From contig JADEXA010000023.1 in NCBI GenBank assembly GCA_015207365.1, positions 32,292-96,291 on the forward strand: a stretch of 64,000 bases of DNA. Direction: 5' to 3'. Numbering within the stretch: the stretch's first letter is position 1; every line of letters starts with the position of its first letter. The notes below the pieces were generated by a model. That model saw only the letters and a list, made by a program, of their open reading frames with translations. It was not told the DNA's origin and did no database searches. A program made the translations under genes and the position numbers. Of the stretch, positions 54,325 through 62,874 are shown in pieces. Origin of the DNA: Vacuolonema iberomarrocanum LEGE 07170 (GTDB lineage: Bacteria > Cyanobacteriota > Cyanobacteriia > Elainellales > Elainellaceae).

Positions 54325-54366
54325 CCAATCCTGGGTATCCCATTCATCGCTGCCCCAATCTTCGCT
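54325..54366 (-). other. In-frame continuation of the ftsI tail beyond the TAG stop
   Basis: Directly after the TAG the same frame reads SEDWGSDEWDTQDW and then stops with TAG. The acidic-plus-Trp pattern matches the last residues of FtsI (ENEGWDDWE). The simplest reading is that the ancestral protein was 15 residues longer and a sense codon became TAG. Suppressed readthrough is possible but less likely. Confidence 0.6.
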
Positions 54367-56382
54367 CTACTCCCAGTCATCCCAGCCTTCATTCTCATAG
54401 ACAGGCTCCTCAGCCGATTGTACATTCCAGCGATCGCCTGCCAGTTCTTCCGGTCGACTGGGGGGAACACCGAGGGTCGTAATGATGGACTCGATCACGG
54501 TTTTTACGAGCGGTGCTGCGACCGTGCCGCCATAGGCATCGCCTCCCTGGGGCTCATCAATAACGGCCAGAATGCTGTACTGCGGGTTATCAGACGGGAA
54601 TAGGCTGACAAAGCTAACAATCCGTGCGCCATCAACATAGCCGCCTTGAGCGCTGGCTTTTTGGGCTGTGCCTGTTTTGCCTGCAACCCGATAGCCGGGG
54701 ATTTGAGCGGCTTCACCTGTGCCGTCATCTACCACAGCTTCCATCATCTGCAGGACAGACTGCGCGGTTTGGGGAGAAAAAACACGTCGGGGAGCCGAGC
54801 GATCGGGGCTCCACTGGAGTTGATTTTCAGCATCCACCATGCCCGTAACCACATGGGGTGTTACCAGCATTCCCCCATTGGCCAGGCTGCTCTGGAGTTG
54901 CAGCATCTGGATTGGGGTCAATGAAATGCCCTGCCCAAACGCCGCAACAGCGGCCTCGACGGGATCGGCAACAAAGTCTTCTCTAGGCTTGAGGATGCCT
55001 TCGATCTCAGACGGTAAGTCTATTCCCGTCAGGCTTCCCAGCCCAATCGTTTCGAGCCAGGTATAGTATTCGTCGGCACTGAGATGTTGCATCACCCGCA
55101 CCATCCCCACATTGCTGGAGAGCCTTAGCACATCCATCAAGGTTTGACTACCCCTTGCCCCGGCATAGTCATAATCGCTGTTTTGGATGGTCCATTCGCC
55201 GATAAAGATTTGCCCGTCGTCCACCACGCTAGCCCCCGATTGGATGTTTCCGGATTCGAGGGCGATCGCTAAATTAACGGACTTGAAGGTCGATCCCGGT
55301 TCATACAGGTCGCTAACAGCCCAGTTTCGATACCGTTCGGGCGATTCGCGATAAAACTGGTTGGGGTTGAAGGTGGGCTCTGTTACCAGGGAGCGAATCT
55401 CCCCAGTTTTCACATCCATGACAATCACCGTCCCTCGCTGCGCGCCGTAGGTTTCGATCGTATCGCGGAGGGCTTGTTGGACCGATCGTTGAAGGCGGCT
55501 ATCGACCGTGAGGCTCAGGCGCAATTCATCGGCGGTAGGAAAAGCCTCTGGAGTGGATTCGGGTAAGACAGCGCCCAACCCCGTTCGGCGGAGTTCGACT
55601 TCCCGCATGGGACGCTGAAGCTGTTCTTCGTAGCTCATTTCCAGCCCCGCTTGTCCGAGGCGATCGCTATTGACAAAGCCAACAATTTCGCCGTACAGAT
55701 CCTGCTGGGGATAGAGGCGTTCTTGGCCTTGAACGAGTTCCAGCCCGTCCTTCCGCAACCCAGAGACGGAGTTAGCGACGGCTTCTGGCAACCGATCGAT
55801 GACCTTGAGCCCACTTTCCCCCGAACGGAACAGTTGCACTAAATTTTGAGCCGGGCGATCAATGACCGGAGCCAGTGCTTCGGCAATGGCTTCCGATGAT
55901 TCTCTGAACATCAGTGGGTGAGCATACAACGTATAGGCTGGGCGATCGACAGCTATCATGTTGCCATTGCGATCGATAATTGGGCGGCGGGGTACCATCT
56001 CCCGCATCCATAGCGTTTGTTGATCCTGGGCGCGAGCCTGCAACTCCTCGCCGTAAAATACCTGCAACCGCAGCAGGTTAGCGAGTAGGCCAAGCAGACC
56101 CAGCATGAGCACGATCCACACCATAATGAGGCGAACCCTGGGATGATCCCAGAGGGAGGGGCGTAGGGTGCTGCGCTCTGAAGGCTCTCTGTAGGCGTCA
56201 ATGGAAACCGGGACAGGTTCAGCTTTGGAGCGTTTAGGGGGTAAGGCGCGTGGTTGTGCAGGACGAGACCGCGAAGCAGATCGGGACAATCGCCCAGAGG
56301 GTGAAGGCGACACGGCTTTGGAACGGGGCGATCGCCGTCGTCTGCGGATTGGTGTCAGCTTTGTCGAACCCGAACGATTCAT
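54367..56382 (-). CDS. ftsI: Penicillin-binding protein 2 / FtsI-type transpeptidase
   Basis: A 671-residue class B PBP that cross-links septal peptidoglycan. The cytoplasmic N-terminus (1-83) is long, Arg/Ser/Pro-rich and disordered; the membrane helix is at 84-104; the dimerisation domain includes RRPIIDRNGNMIAVDRP. The transpeptidase domain has STFK (Ser364), SSN (422-424) and KTG (569-571). The C-terminus ends in acidic and Trp-rich residues GWDDWE followed by TAG. The same frame continues beyond the stop with the same composition for 14 codons. It is second after an FtsL-like gene. Confidence 0.92.
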   Translation of the reverse strand: MNRSGSTKLTPIRRRRRSPRSKAVSPSPSGRLSRSASRSRPAQPRALPPKRSKAEPVPVSIDAYREPSERSTLRPSLWDHPRVRLIMVWIVLMLGLLGLLANLLRLQVFYGEELQARAQDQQTLWMREMVPRRPIIDRNGNMIAVDRPAYTLYAHPLMFRESSEAIAEALAPVIDRPAQNLVQLFRSGESGLKVIDRLPEAVANSVSGLRKDGLELVQGQERLYPQQDLYGEIVGFVNSDRLGQAGLEMSYEEQLQRPMREVELRRTGLGAVLPESTPEAFPTADELRLSLTVDSRLQRSVQQALRDTIETYGAQRGTVIVMDVKTGEIRSLVTEPTFNPNQFYRESPERYRNWAVSDLYEPGSTFKSVNLAIALESGNIQSGASVVDDGQIFIGEWTIQNSDYDYAGARGSQTLMDVLRLSSNVGMVRVMQHLSADEYYTWLETIGLGSLTGIDLPSEIEGILKPREDFVADPVEAAVAAFGQGISLTPIQMLQLQSSLANGGMLVTPHVVTGMVDAENQLQWSPDRSAPRRVFSPQTAQSVLQMMEAVVDDGTGEAAQIPGYRVAGKTGTAQKASAQGGYVDGARIVSFVSLFPSDNPQYSILAVIDEPQGGDAYGGTVAAPLVKTVIESIITTLGVPPSRPEELAGDRWNVQSAEEPVYENEGWDDWE

Positions 56383-56591
56383 AAGGCAAACATGGGGCGG
56401 AAGATTCGGGTAAAGAGGAACGGAACAATAGAGCGTAACGGCTTGGCCGTGAGGTTTAAGCCAATCAACGGAGCGGGATCAATCTCTTATGCTCAGATAT
56501 TACAGCTTATGCCCAGACATTACAGCTCAACGCATCAAAATCAGCACGCTTCCAGACTAAATGTTAGCCCGTAGGAGATCTGCGCTTTGCA

Positions 56592-57236
56592 TCAATAAGC
56601 AAGGGGACGGTTGGGCGGCTCGGTAGCGGGTGCGATCGCCTCGCTGGGCGTCGCTGGACGAGGCGCAACGGGCGGGGGAGCCTCCATAAACAGAGTGCTA
56701 TTCAAATCGGAAACAACCAGAGCATTGTTGCCACTCATGGCCTGCTGTGCCAGTTCGTTCTTAAATGCTTCGTCTGCTGCCAACAGTTGCTGTTCTTGTT
56801 GCCGGAGTTGTTCTAGCTGTTCGTAGTTTTGGCTCCAGCGTTGTTGGGTGTAGACCGACCAACCATAGATGATCCCCACGATACCCACCATGGCAAAGGT
56901 GAGAGGCAGCACAATGCCCTGTGCCATGGCCATCGCCCGTAGCCAAGCAGGAACAGGCTTTGCTGTAGGCAAACGACGAACATTCGGAGTGAGATGCGTC
57001 GAAGTCGAACGGGTTGGCGTGAGACGAGTCGCGGCTGGATGCGTCGGAGTCGGACGAGGTGGCGTTGCCACCGGACGCAGCGCTCCCGCTGACGGACGCA
57101 CGGGCAATGCCGAACGTCTAGCAGGGGGAGATGCAAGCGTCATCGTACGGGGGCGATCGCCAGGGCGCAGCAACGCTCCCCGTCGGTCATGGCTGACCTG
57201 CCGGGGATACATCATAGGTTGAGGGACAGCGGACAT
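56592..57236 (-). CDS. Single-pass coiled-coil protein upstream of ftsI (FtsL-like candidate)
   Basis: 214 residues; ATG at 57236 with TAGGAG upstream. Residues 1-100 are a basic, Pro/Thr/Arg-rich cytoplasmic segment with near-repeats (HPAATRLTPTRSTSTHLTPN). 107-127 is a membrane helix (GIVLPLTFAMVGIVGIIYGW). 130-165 is a coiled coil (WSQNYEQLEQLRQQEQQLLA). A Pro/Ala-rich tail follows. The order (short cytoplasmic part, one helix, periplasmic coiled coil, ftsI next) is that of FtsL in the division cluster. No sequence identity to FtsL can be claimed. Confidence 0.6.
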   Translation of the reverse strand: MSAVPQPMMYPRQVSHDRRGALLRPGDRPRTMTLASPPARRSALPVRPSAGALRPVATPPRPTPTHPAATRLTPTRSTSTHLTPNVRRLPTAKPVPAWLRAMAMAQGIVLPLTFAMVGIVGIIYGWSVYTQQRWSQNYEQLEQLRQQEQQLLAADEAFKNELAQQAMSGNNALVVSDLNSTLFMEAPPPVAPRPATPSEAIAPATEPPNRPLAY

Positions 57237-57403
57237 AGTTTCACTCCTAAACGAACGCACATGCACCCAAAACGACGCAAAAATACATTCACAAAATACA
57301 CTCAAAAAATAGAGGCAGACCTCTGCATTCCTGAGGATTTATAGCCTTGCCAATATGGATTTTACTCATCCATATTATTTGACGACAAGATGAATGTCGA
57401 ATA

Positions 57404-57503
57404 GTGGAACAAATGTTCTCTAGAATTCCGCCAACCCTAAGGAAAATTAGTGACTTTCAGCTTTATTTTCCTTGGGCTGAAACTAGAACATTTGTTGTTT
57501 CTA
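57404..57503. repeat. Nested imperfect palindrome upstream of the division genes
   Basis: The outer arms are GGAACAAATGTTCTCTAG and CTAGAACATTTGTTGTTTC; the inner arms are CCCTAAGGAAAAT and ATTTTCCTTGGG. The left outer arm contains GAACAAATGTTC (57407-57418), which has the GAAC-N4-GTTC form. Confidence 0.55.
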
Positions 57504-57815
57504 TCTTAATTCGTCCTTAGAGTGTACCGAGCTTTTTCGGAGTTGCGTCCAAAAACTTTTCAAAGACTTTTGAAGAATTCCTCGATCGCCAGTTTACATC
57601 TAATGATTTTTGCGTGAGGAAACCATTGCTATTGTTTGGGAAACGACGTTGTGTGTGGCTTTTCAATCAAAAATCACGTTTAAGCGATAAAAAATCGCTG
57701 TAAATCGTAGACGACATCAAAGAGATGATATTTACGATTTTAGAAAGCAAAGGAAAAGGGGCGCTCGCATCACTCCAGGCCACTTTGCCAGTGCAGCTAA
57801 TGGATATCCCCCTAC

Positions 57816-57922
57816 TAAGTAGCTCGGCACGATGAAAAACCAGACTCTAAAAACCTGTGCCGCCCGCAGCGCGGGCGGCACAGGTTTTTAGAGTTTTAGG
57901 TTTAATTGCACCTGCCAACTTA
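57816..57922. mobile_element. Hairpin element family A, copy 3
   Basis: 107 bp, almost identical to 2780-2886 and 41802-41908, with TA at both ends and the same perfect stem. Confidence 0.8.
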
Positions 57923-57927
57923 AGACG

Positions 57928-57953
57928 AAAGAACCCGCGATCGCGGGTTCTTT
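57928..57953. repeat. 26-bp perfect palindrome centred on HIP1
   Basis: AAAGAACCCGCGATCGCGGG then TTCTTT. The centre is CGCGATCGCG. It lies about 115 bases past the OmpA-like stop and could end that transcript on the minus strand. It sits 5 bases from element A3. Confidence 0.55.
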
Positions 57954-58067
57954 TGCATGAAGTCTTTTTTATGGCCCGCGATCGCGGATTTCGTTTCTAT
58001 CGCTGTGACTTGAGTGGCGAAGGCGTTAGCGGCTTCAAGCCGTGGGTTTTCAAGCAAACGCTGGAGT

Positions 58068-58961
58068 TTAGTTGGGATCAATGCGGATTTCGACCCGGGC
58101 ATTGGTGGGGGTGACGGTGTCTGGTGCTGCTGCAGGGCCAGTGGCCCCATAGCCCACACTGAACAATCTGTAGTTATCGCCCAAACGAGACCGAAGTTGT
58201 TGGGCGATCGCGCTGGCCTGGTCAAACGATCGCTGTCGTTGTGTTGCAGGGGCTTCTGCCGCAGCCCCATCCGGATGCCCTTCTACATGGATGGTGGCAT
58301 TGGGATACGCCTGTAGGTCGGTTGCCACACTGTCGAGGATGGCGCGGGATGACGGCTGTAGCTGTTGGCCATCCGCTTCGAATAAGAGCGTGCTGGGCAG
58401 CGTGATGCGGAGGGCACGGTTTTCGTCGGTTGCTACGGTGATGGGCTGGGGGGCGATCGCCTCCACGTCTGCATTGGGATCCAGTCGTTGCCGCAAGGAG
58501 CGCAGGCGGTTTTCTAGCGGTTCCTGGCTGGGCAAGATGCCGAGTTGCGTTTCGATGCGGTTAGCGCGATCGCGCAATATCTGCAAATCCGCTTCTAACC
58601 GATTCAGATCGCCTTCTACCTGTTGCTGCACGGTTGCATCCAGCGCCAGTGGCGTTGGGCTGGGGGCTTCCTGGGGCGTGGTCTCCACCACTGGTGTTTC
58701 CACATCCGACTGAGGCAACCATCCTCGTACGCCATCCATCGCTGCTTCCGAGCGACGGATGAGCTGCTCGGTCAGGGGTGGTTCCGATACCTCGCCGGGA
58801 ACGAGTTGGGCGATCGCCACCCCCAACATCCAAGCCAAACTGCCCCCGATCCCCAGCAACAGCAAGCGCCACAATAGCGTCAGCACTCCCACCGTCCAAT
58901 GCTGCGAGCGAGGCGGGGTAGCGGGTTTTTGAGGGGAAGGAGTCGTGGGTGTTTGAGTCAT
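58068..58961 (-). CDS. OmpA-family peptidoglycan-binding membrane protein
   Basis: About 297 residues from the ATG at 58961 (an upstream ATG at 58994 is possible; neither has a strong ribosome site). After a Pro/Thr-rich N-terminus comes one membrane helix (VLTLLWRLLLLGIGGSLAWM). Next is a coiled coil (TVQQQVEGDLNRLEADLQIL, RANRIETQLGIL). The C-terminal OmpA domain has LLFEADGQQLQPSSRAILDS, IHVEGHPDGA, FDQASAIAQQL and NARVEIRI. The inner-membrane anchor and OmpA domain resemble MotB/ArfA-like layouts. No beta-barrel is seen. Confidence 0.8.
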   Translation of the reverse strand: MTQTPTTPSPQKPATPPRSQHWTVGVLTLLWRLLLLGIGGSLAWMLGVAIAQLVPGEVSEPPLTEQLIRRSEAAMDGVRGWLPQSDVETPVVETTPQEAPSPTPLALDATVQQQVEGDLNRLEADLQILRDRANRIETQLGILPSQEPLENRLRSLRQRLDPNADVEAIAPQPITVATDENRALRITLPSTLLFEADGQQLQPSSRAILDSVATDLQAYPNATIHVEGHPDGAAAEAPATQRQRSFDQASAIAQQLRSRLGDNYRLFSVGYGATGPAAAPDTVTPTNARVEIRIDPN

Positions 58962-59559
58962 AGGTCTGACTGAATAGGTGAAGAGAGAACGCATATGATC
59001 GGACAGATCAAGCGTAACAAGTGACGCAGGGAACGAATCAACGCAGGTAAAGCGTAAAACAACTCGCGCCCTTGCACACATATTTCGGTGTATGAGTTGG
59101 GGCAAATGTATCGAATCGGCTTCGTCGCTTGTTGTTCCCGTAGGTTAATTTTTCTCTCCGAATCTTCCGTATATCCATGGTTCGATATCTACTTTGCAGA
59201 GTATGAACAACCTTTTGGTAGACCGTATTTTTTCTGCCTGGGATGCTTATTCTGTTTCGCTTTGGGGAGAGTTTGCGAGTTGTACTCAGAGTAATTTTTG
59301 GAGATCAAATTTTGCAATCCATTCCGGATCAAGAGAGCAGACGATCGTTAGGACTGATAACAGTTTTCTTGCTGGGCTAGGGGCTGTCATCAATTGGATT
59401 GTCCATTGCTTTCAGTACAGAGGTTACAGCCCCTAGCTGGTTCAGTTGGGTCGGGCGCGGCAAGGTTCAGCCATCAAGCTTTCTGCGTTTAATCGATGAC
59501 GCGCCCTAGAGGTGACATCTTCCTTGCTTTGTTCTGCTCCTCCACACCCCCAGACGATA
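58962..59559. other. Intergenic, no supported gene
   Basis: About 600 bases. CTAGGGGCTGT (59377-59387) and ACAGCCCCTAG (59426-59436) form a perfect 11-bp inverted repeat around 38 bases. A plus-strand frame (59194-59436) ends inside this repeat and has no family resemblance. A GTG at 59512 could extend the next gene. Confidence 0.4.
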
Positions 59560-60222
59560 ATGCAATCCTCCCACCTAAGCGTTGAGTGCGACCCGTTAAA
59601 CAGCCCGTTTCCTGTTCCCTGGGCATGGGTGATGGAAACCCTAACCCAGTCGCCTCAAGTCTCGCGGCTTCATTACTTTCGATCGCCCACTCTCCGCTCT
59701 CCTGATGGTCGTCATGCCGCTTATAGCCGAATTCAACTACGGATTGGCGATGATCCTCTCATTACGAGCCAGGTCAGTAGTGCGCTGTTTGTGGAAAATC
59801 TCGAAACTGAGGATATCCATGCCATTCCTATCCATGCGCCCTTCGCCAACAATCCATTTATTCGGGATGCTGAGTTGGAAAGTGCTGGGACGATCGCCAT
59901 TGCGATTCCAGTGAGTTGGTCGGAGGCGGGCGATCGCCTTCTGGTTAGGGAGTTTGAGTCGCTTTTTAGCAGCAATCTAGCATCTGATTTTGCGGTGATC
60001 TGGGACTGCCCTACACAACAAGCCTACACGATCGCGCCCAGTGGATTTTCCTACAGCCATGCCGTTCTGCTGGGTTGGAATGGCGATCGGTCTGACCAAG
60101 CGCTATTTGAGGCAGGCATGATGGGAGAACTGGATGCCCGACGCTGGGCAGTGGATTGTGCAGGCCGTACGGCGGCTGTGGCGAGTGAACAGTCAGCTAC
60201 ATTCGGCCATAATCATCGCTAA
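59560..60222 (+). CDS. Conserved hypothetical protein
   Basis: A 220-residue protein (236 if it starts at GTG 59512). It contains a propeller-like strand SPDGRHAAYSRIQLRIGDDP, then SSALFVENLETEDIHAIPIH, a segment IAIPVSWSEAGDRLLVREFE, DFAVIWDCPTQQAYTI and a C-terminal DARRWAVDCAGRTAAVASEQ. The wording looks like a conserved cyanobacterial family, but I cannot name it. No signal peptide or membrane helix. Convergent with the DUF4335 gene. Confidence 0.55.
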   Translation: MQSSHLSVECDPLNSPFPVPWAWVMETLTQSPQVSRLHYFRSPTLRSPDGRHAAYSRIQLRIGDDPLITSQVSSALFVENLETEDIHAIPIHAPFANNPFIRDAELESAGTIAIAIPVSWSEAGDRLLVREFESLFSSNLASDFAVIWDCPTQQAYTIAPSGFSYSHAVLLGWNGDRSDQALFEAGMMGELDARRWAVDCAGRTAAVASEQSATFGHNHR

Positions 60223-60259
60223 TCCTTCCACGTCACAACGTGCGGGAGATCTGTTCTGT

Positions 60260-61441
60260 TTAAGGAGTCGGGCGGCCAAACCAGGGGCTAACCTCGATCA
60301 CGCCAGCCGGGGTGAAGACGACCCGGTACTCGGCTGTGGGTTCCTGAACGGAATCCTCGGTTTCGGTGTAGCTCAGGTCGCTGAGAGGAACCTCATCCAC
60401 GTTGTCTACTGCGGCATCGTTTGCAAAACGGAAACCCAAGATTTCGCCATCTTCGGTAACCCGTACCCGATATTCCAGATCTTCAGTGAAGGTGGGGTCT
60501 TCTGTCCAAGCTTCGTCCAGGCGATCGCGCAACTGGTTCTGAAGCTCAGAAATGACGGTCTCATCTGTAATGGGCTGGGAACTCAGCGCATCATCAAGAT
60601 CAGCGGATCCCTCTGCATCCTCAGCAGACGTTTCATCTGCGTCTTCATTATCTGCTGTGGGCTCGTCAGCCGCCTCATCGTCTGCGGCAGAATCGGCGTC
60701 TTCCGTGTCAGTGTCTTCCTCGGTGATGGGGGCGATGGATTCGATGTCCGGTTCCTCGCTCTCACCATCGGGAGGGGTAGCTCCCCCTTCAGTTTCCGGT
60801 GCAGGGATGGGTGATTCTTCAAGGGCGGGTTCGGGTTCGGGATCGATCTGCCGTTCGGGGATGGGTAGGAAGAATAGCGCGGCGGCGGCAGCGGCCAGGC
60901 TAACGACCCCAACAGCCGCAGGCAGAGCGCGTTTGGTAAGGGGTTCTTGGTTGGCGACATATTGCCGCGATATGGCTGTCAGCGTCAGGCCGAGGTCGGG
61001 CAAGGTTTGCTGATCGAGCAGTAGTTGATCCACCGCCTCAACCAGATCAAACAGTTGCACGGTGCCTAATTCAAATTCCAGCGGACTGCCATCGCTAGGC
61101 ACCTGTCCGTTAGTGATGCTATTTTCTTTGGTCGGACGCAGGGTAAGGCGATGGCGATCGCTTGCTGTCCGCTCTAGGGAAACCGACGAGGTATGGGCTC
61201 CTGGCAGCACTGGATGAGAGATGCCGCTGAGGAACGACTGGGCATAGGGGCTAACCGTTCGCGCCAAATCGTCGAGGAGTGCACGCCCGCCAAAAATCGG
61301 TTCCTTTTGGCCGGGGAGCAGACATTCGACACTTGTCACAATACTTAAGAGTGGACGGCCTTCTCCCTCCACTCCATCTTTACTCAACCCTTCGACGACC
61401 AATTTGCAATTGGGCAGGCTATATTCGCGCCGAATCGTCAT
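60260..61441 (-). CDS. DUF4335 domain-containing protein
   Basis: A 393-residue protein with N-terminal MTIRREYSLPNCKLVVEGLS, LLSIVTSVECLLPGQKEPIF and LEFELGTVQLFDLVEAVDQL, typical of DUF4335. One membrane helix follows at about 173-192 (AAVGVVSLAAAAAALFFLPI). Then comes a very acidic linker of about 90 residues (runs of Asp, Glu, Ala, Pro) and a C-terminal domain of about 95 residues (EYRVRVTEDGEILGFRF, TAEYRVVFTPAGVIEVS). Its ATG overlaps the DUF3038 stop by four bases. The pair is conserved in cyanobacteria (from memory); the function is unknown. Confidence 0.8.
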   Translation of the reverse strand: MTIRREYSLPNCKLVVEGLSKDGVEGEGRPLLSIVTSVECLLPGQKEPIFGGRALLDDLARTVSPYAQSFLSGISHPVLPGAHTSSVSLERTASDRHRLTLRPTKENSITNGQVPSDGSPLEFELGTVQLFDLVEAVDQLLLDQQTLPDLGLTLTAISRQYVANQEPLTKRALPAAVGVVSLAAAAAALFFLPIPERQIDPEPEPALEESPIPAPETEGGATPPDGESEEPDIESIAPITEEDTDTEDADSAADDEAADEPTADNEDADETSAEDAEGSADLDDALSSQPITDETVISELQNQLRDRLDEAWTEDPTFTEDLEYRVRVTEDGEILGFRFANDAAVDNVDEVPLSDLSYTETEDSVQEPTAEYRVVFTPAGVIEVSPWFGRPTP

Positions 61442-62046
61442 GCGACTTCCCCATCAAACAAACTAAACCAGAGACGCTGCGGACCTGCGGCTCCGGTACA
61501 AAACAATAATTGTCCCAGCAACGACAGTGCCAGATTGTTCAACTTCTCTTCGGTGTTGTAAACCACCACCGCCGAGCGCTTGGGGTTCATCCGCGAGCGA
61601 AAATGGGCACGAAACCGTTCTAGATACTCCGATAACCGAAACGACGATTCCCAGGGCAGATTGCGCCGCTGCAACTGTTCTTGAACGGCGATTAGCTGTT
61701 GGGTCAACACCATCAATCGACGAGCGGCATAACAGGTAAGAACCACCATGGCTTTGGCCTGTTCCTGGCTCAAGTCGCTGTACTGGCTACCATAACGCCG
61801 GAGCGGATTGGTAGAGCGCAGCCGCCATAGGGTAACTCGGTTTTGGATGACCCCTTGGAGCTCGAGCTCTTCGGCAATGTTGGGGAGAGATTCGGAGGTT
61901 TTTAGATCTAGCGCTTCGATCGCCAGCATCAACAGGTCAATTTGCACGCGCGTCCGGCGTGGACAGGTGCCGCCAAATCCGGAGATATCGGGCAGGGTGT
62001 CCAACAATGGCGCATCAGGTTGGGTGGGTGGGCGATCGACTTGCAT
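61438..62046 (-). CDS. DUF3038 domain-containing protein
   Basis: A 202-residue protein (start at ATG 62046, MQVDRPPTQPDAPLLDTLPD). The longer frame to 62118 lacks a better ribosome site. Conserved parts are CPRRTRVQIDLLMLAIEALD, LWRLRSTNPLRRYGS and the helical AKAMVVLTCYAARRLMVLTQ. The end, SAVVVYNTEEKLNNLALSLL, is highly typical. It is translationally coupled to DUF4335. The two are probably a complex at a membrane, since the partner has a membrane helix. Confidence 0.85.
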   Translation of the reverse strand: MQVDRPPTQPDAPLLDTLPDISGFGGTCPRRTRVQIDLLMLAIEALDLKTSESLPNIAEELELQGVIQNRVTLWRLRSTNPLRRYGSQYSDLSQEQAKAMVVLTCYAARRLMVLTQQLIAVQEQLQRRNLPWESSFRLSEYLERFRAHFRSRMNPKRSAVVVYNTEEKLNNLALSLLGQLLFCTGAAGPQRLWFSLFDGEVA

Positions 62047-62164
62047 CAAATAATTATCTAGGAATGGGCGAAATGAGCAGGGAATAGCCGAGGGTGAGTG
62101 GCCGAAGACATGGAACAAACGCTATTGTGCCCATCCTGAATCGGAGAGCACCATATCCTAGCGT

Positions 62165-62449
62165 TTACACTTCGACTTTTACACCCCCTCCAAAGGCGTA
62201 GTATCCCTCTATGTTCTTTGCCGCCGATTTAGTTTCTGGATAAACCCAAACCGCATCGGAGTTCGTTTTTCCGTCCACAACTAGGCTGTAGTACTGTGCT
62301 TGGCCTTTCCATGGGCAGGAGGTGCGCTTTGCACTGGATTGAAAATAATCAGACTTGATTGAGTCGGGGGGGAAATACTGGTTTCCTTCAACGACAACGC
62401 AGTTATCGCTTTCCGCTACAACCGTTCCATTCCATATCGCCTTGGGCAT
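62165..62449 (-). CDS. DUF427 domain-containing protein
   Basis: A 94-residue single-domain protein: MPKAIWNGTVVAESDNCVVV, NQYFPPDSI, SCPWKGQAQYYSLVVDGK and NIEGYYAFGGGVKVEV match the DUF427 beta-tent fold along its full length. The SCPWKGxAxYY motif is the hallmark. The function is unknown. Small, monocistronic, on the minus strand. Confidence 0.85.
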   Translation of the reverse strand: MPKAIWNGTVVAESDNCVVVEGNQYFPPDSIKSDYFQSSAKRTSCPWKGQAQYYSLVVDGKTNSDAVWVYPETKSAAKNIEGYYAFGGGVKVEV

Positions 62450-62874
62450 TGCTAGTGTCCTCGTATTGCTTCACTAAAAATACCGTCCATGCCGTCTGTC
62501 ATTTTAGCGCTCTGCTGCCTACCGTTAAGAAAAATCCTGAAGCACCGATTGGAAACAACGACGATACCGAAACAGGATTGATAGTAAGGAGTCATTCTAG
62601 GCGTGGTTTTTTGCTGGAAAGTGCCATTCTTATATGGGCTTTTGATAATTTTTATTATCAGATTTTGCAATGTACCCGCATTACCAAAAATGTAATAGTG
62701 GGAACATTTCTTGTCTCGGTTTCGTCGTCACCTCGGCTTTGCTGAGGCTTGCCTGCTGCCAAATGCCTGCTCCTTAGGTTTTGTTTCTGTATCCAGGCTT
62801 TGTTTCTATTACAGTTACGATTTCGTCACAACTTCCCCCCCTCACCTCTATATATACCGACAGGAGTTCGACCC
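62450..62874. other. Intergenic between divergent DUF427 and acyl ligase genes
   Basis: 425 bases, AT-rich near 62630-62710. It contains the probable promoters of both genes; CTATATATACCG at about 62848 could be part of the ligase promoter. A plus-strand frame through it (62359-62745) is not protein-like. No gene, hairpin or shared repeat seen. Confidence 0.45.

Larger units (their letters stand above)
57237..58067. other. Long intergenic region holding several inverted repeats
   Basis: About 830 bases between the FtsL-like start and the OmpA-like stop. It contains a nested imperfect palindrome (57404-57503), element A3 (57816-57922) and a perfect 26-bp palindrome (57928-57953). No gene seen; a plus-strand frame from 57857 is repeat sequence. 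The promoter of the FtsL-like/ftsI unit should lie at 57240-57550. Confidence 0.5.

Noticed and set aside
57857..58114. 85-codon plus-strand frame across element A3
   Set aside because: It consists of hairpin repeat, the HIP1-centred palindrome and antisense of the OmpA-like gene end.
59194..59436. 80-codon plus-strand frame beginning with TTG
   Set aside because: It ends inside an inverted repeat, has no recognisable motifs and no good start.
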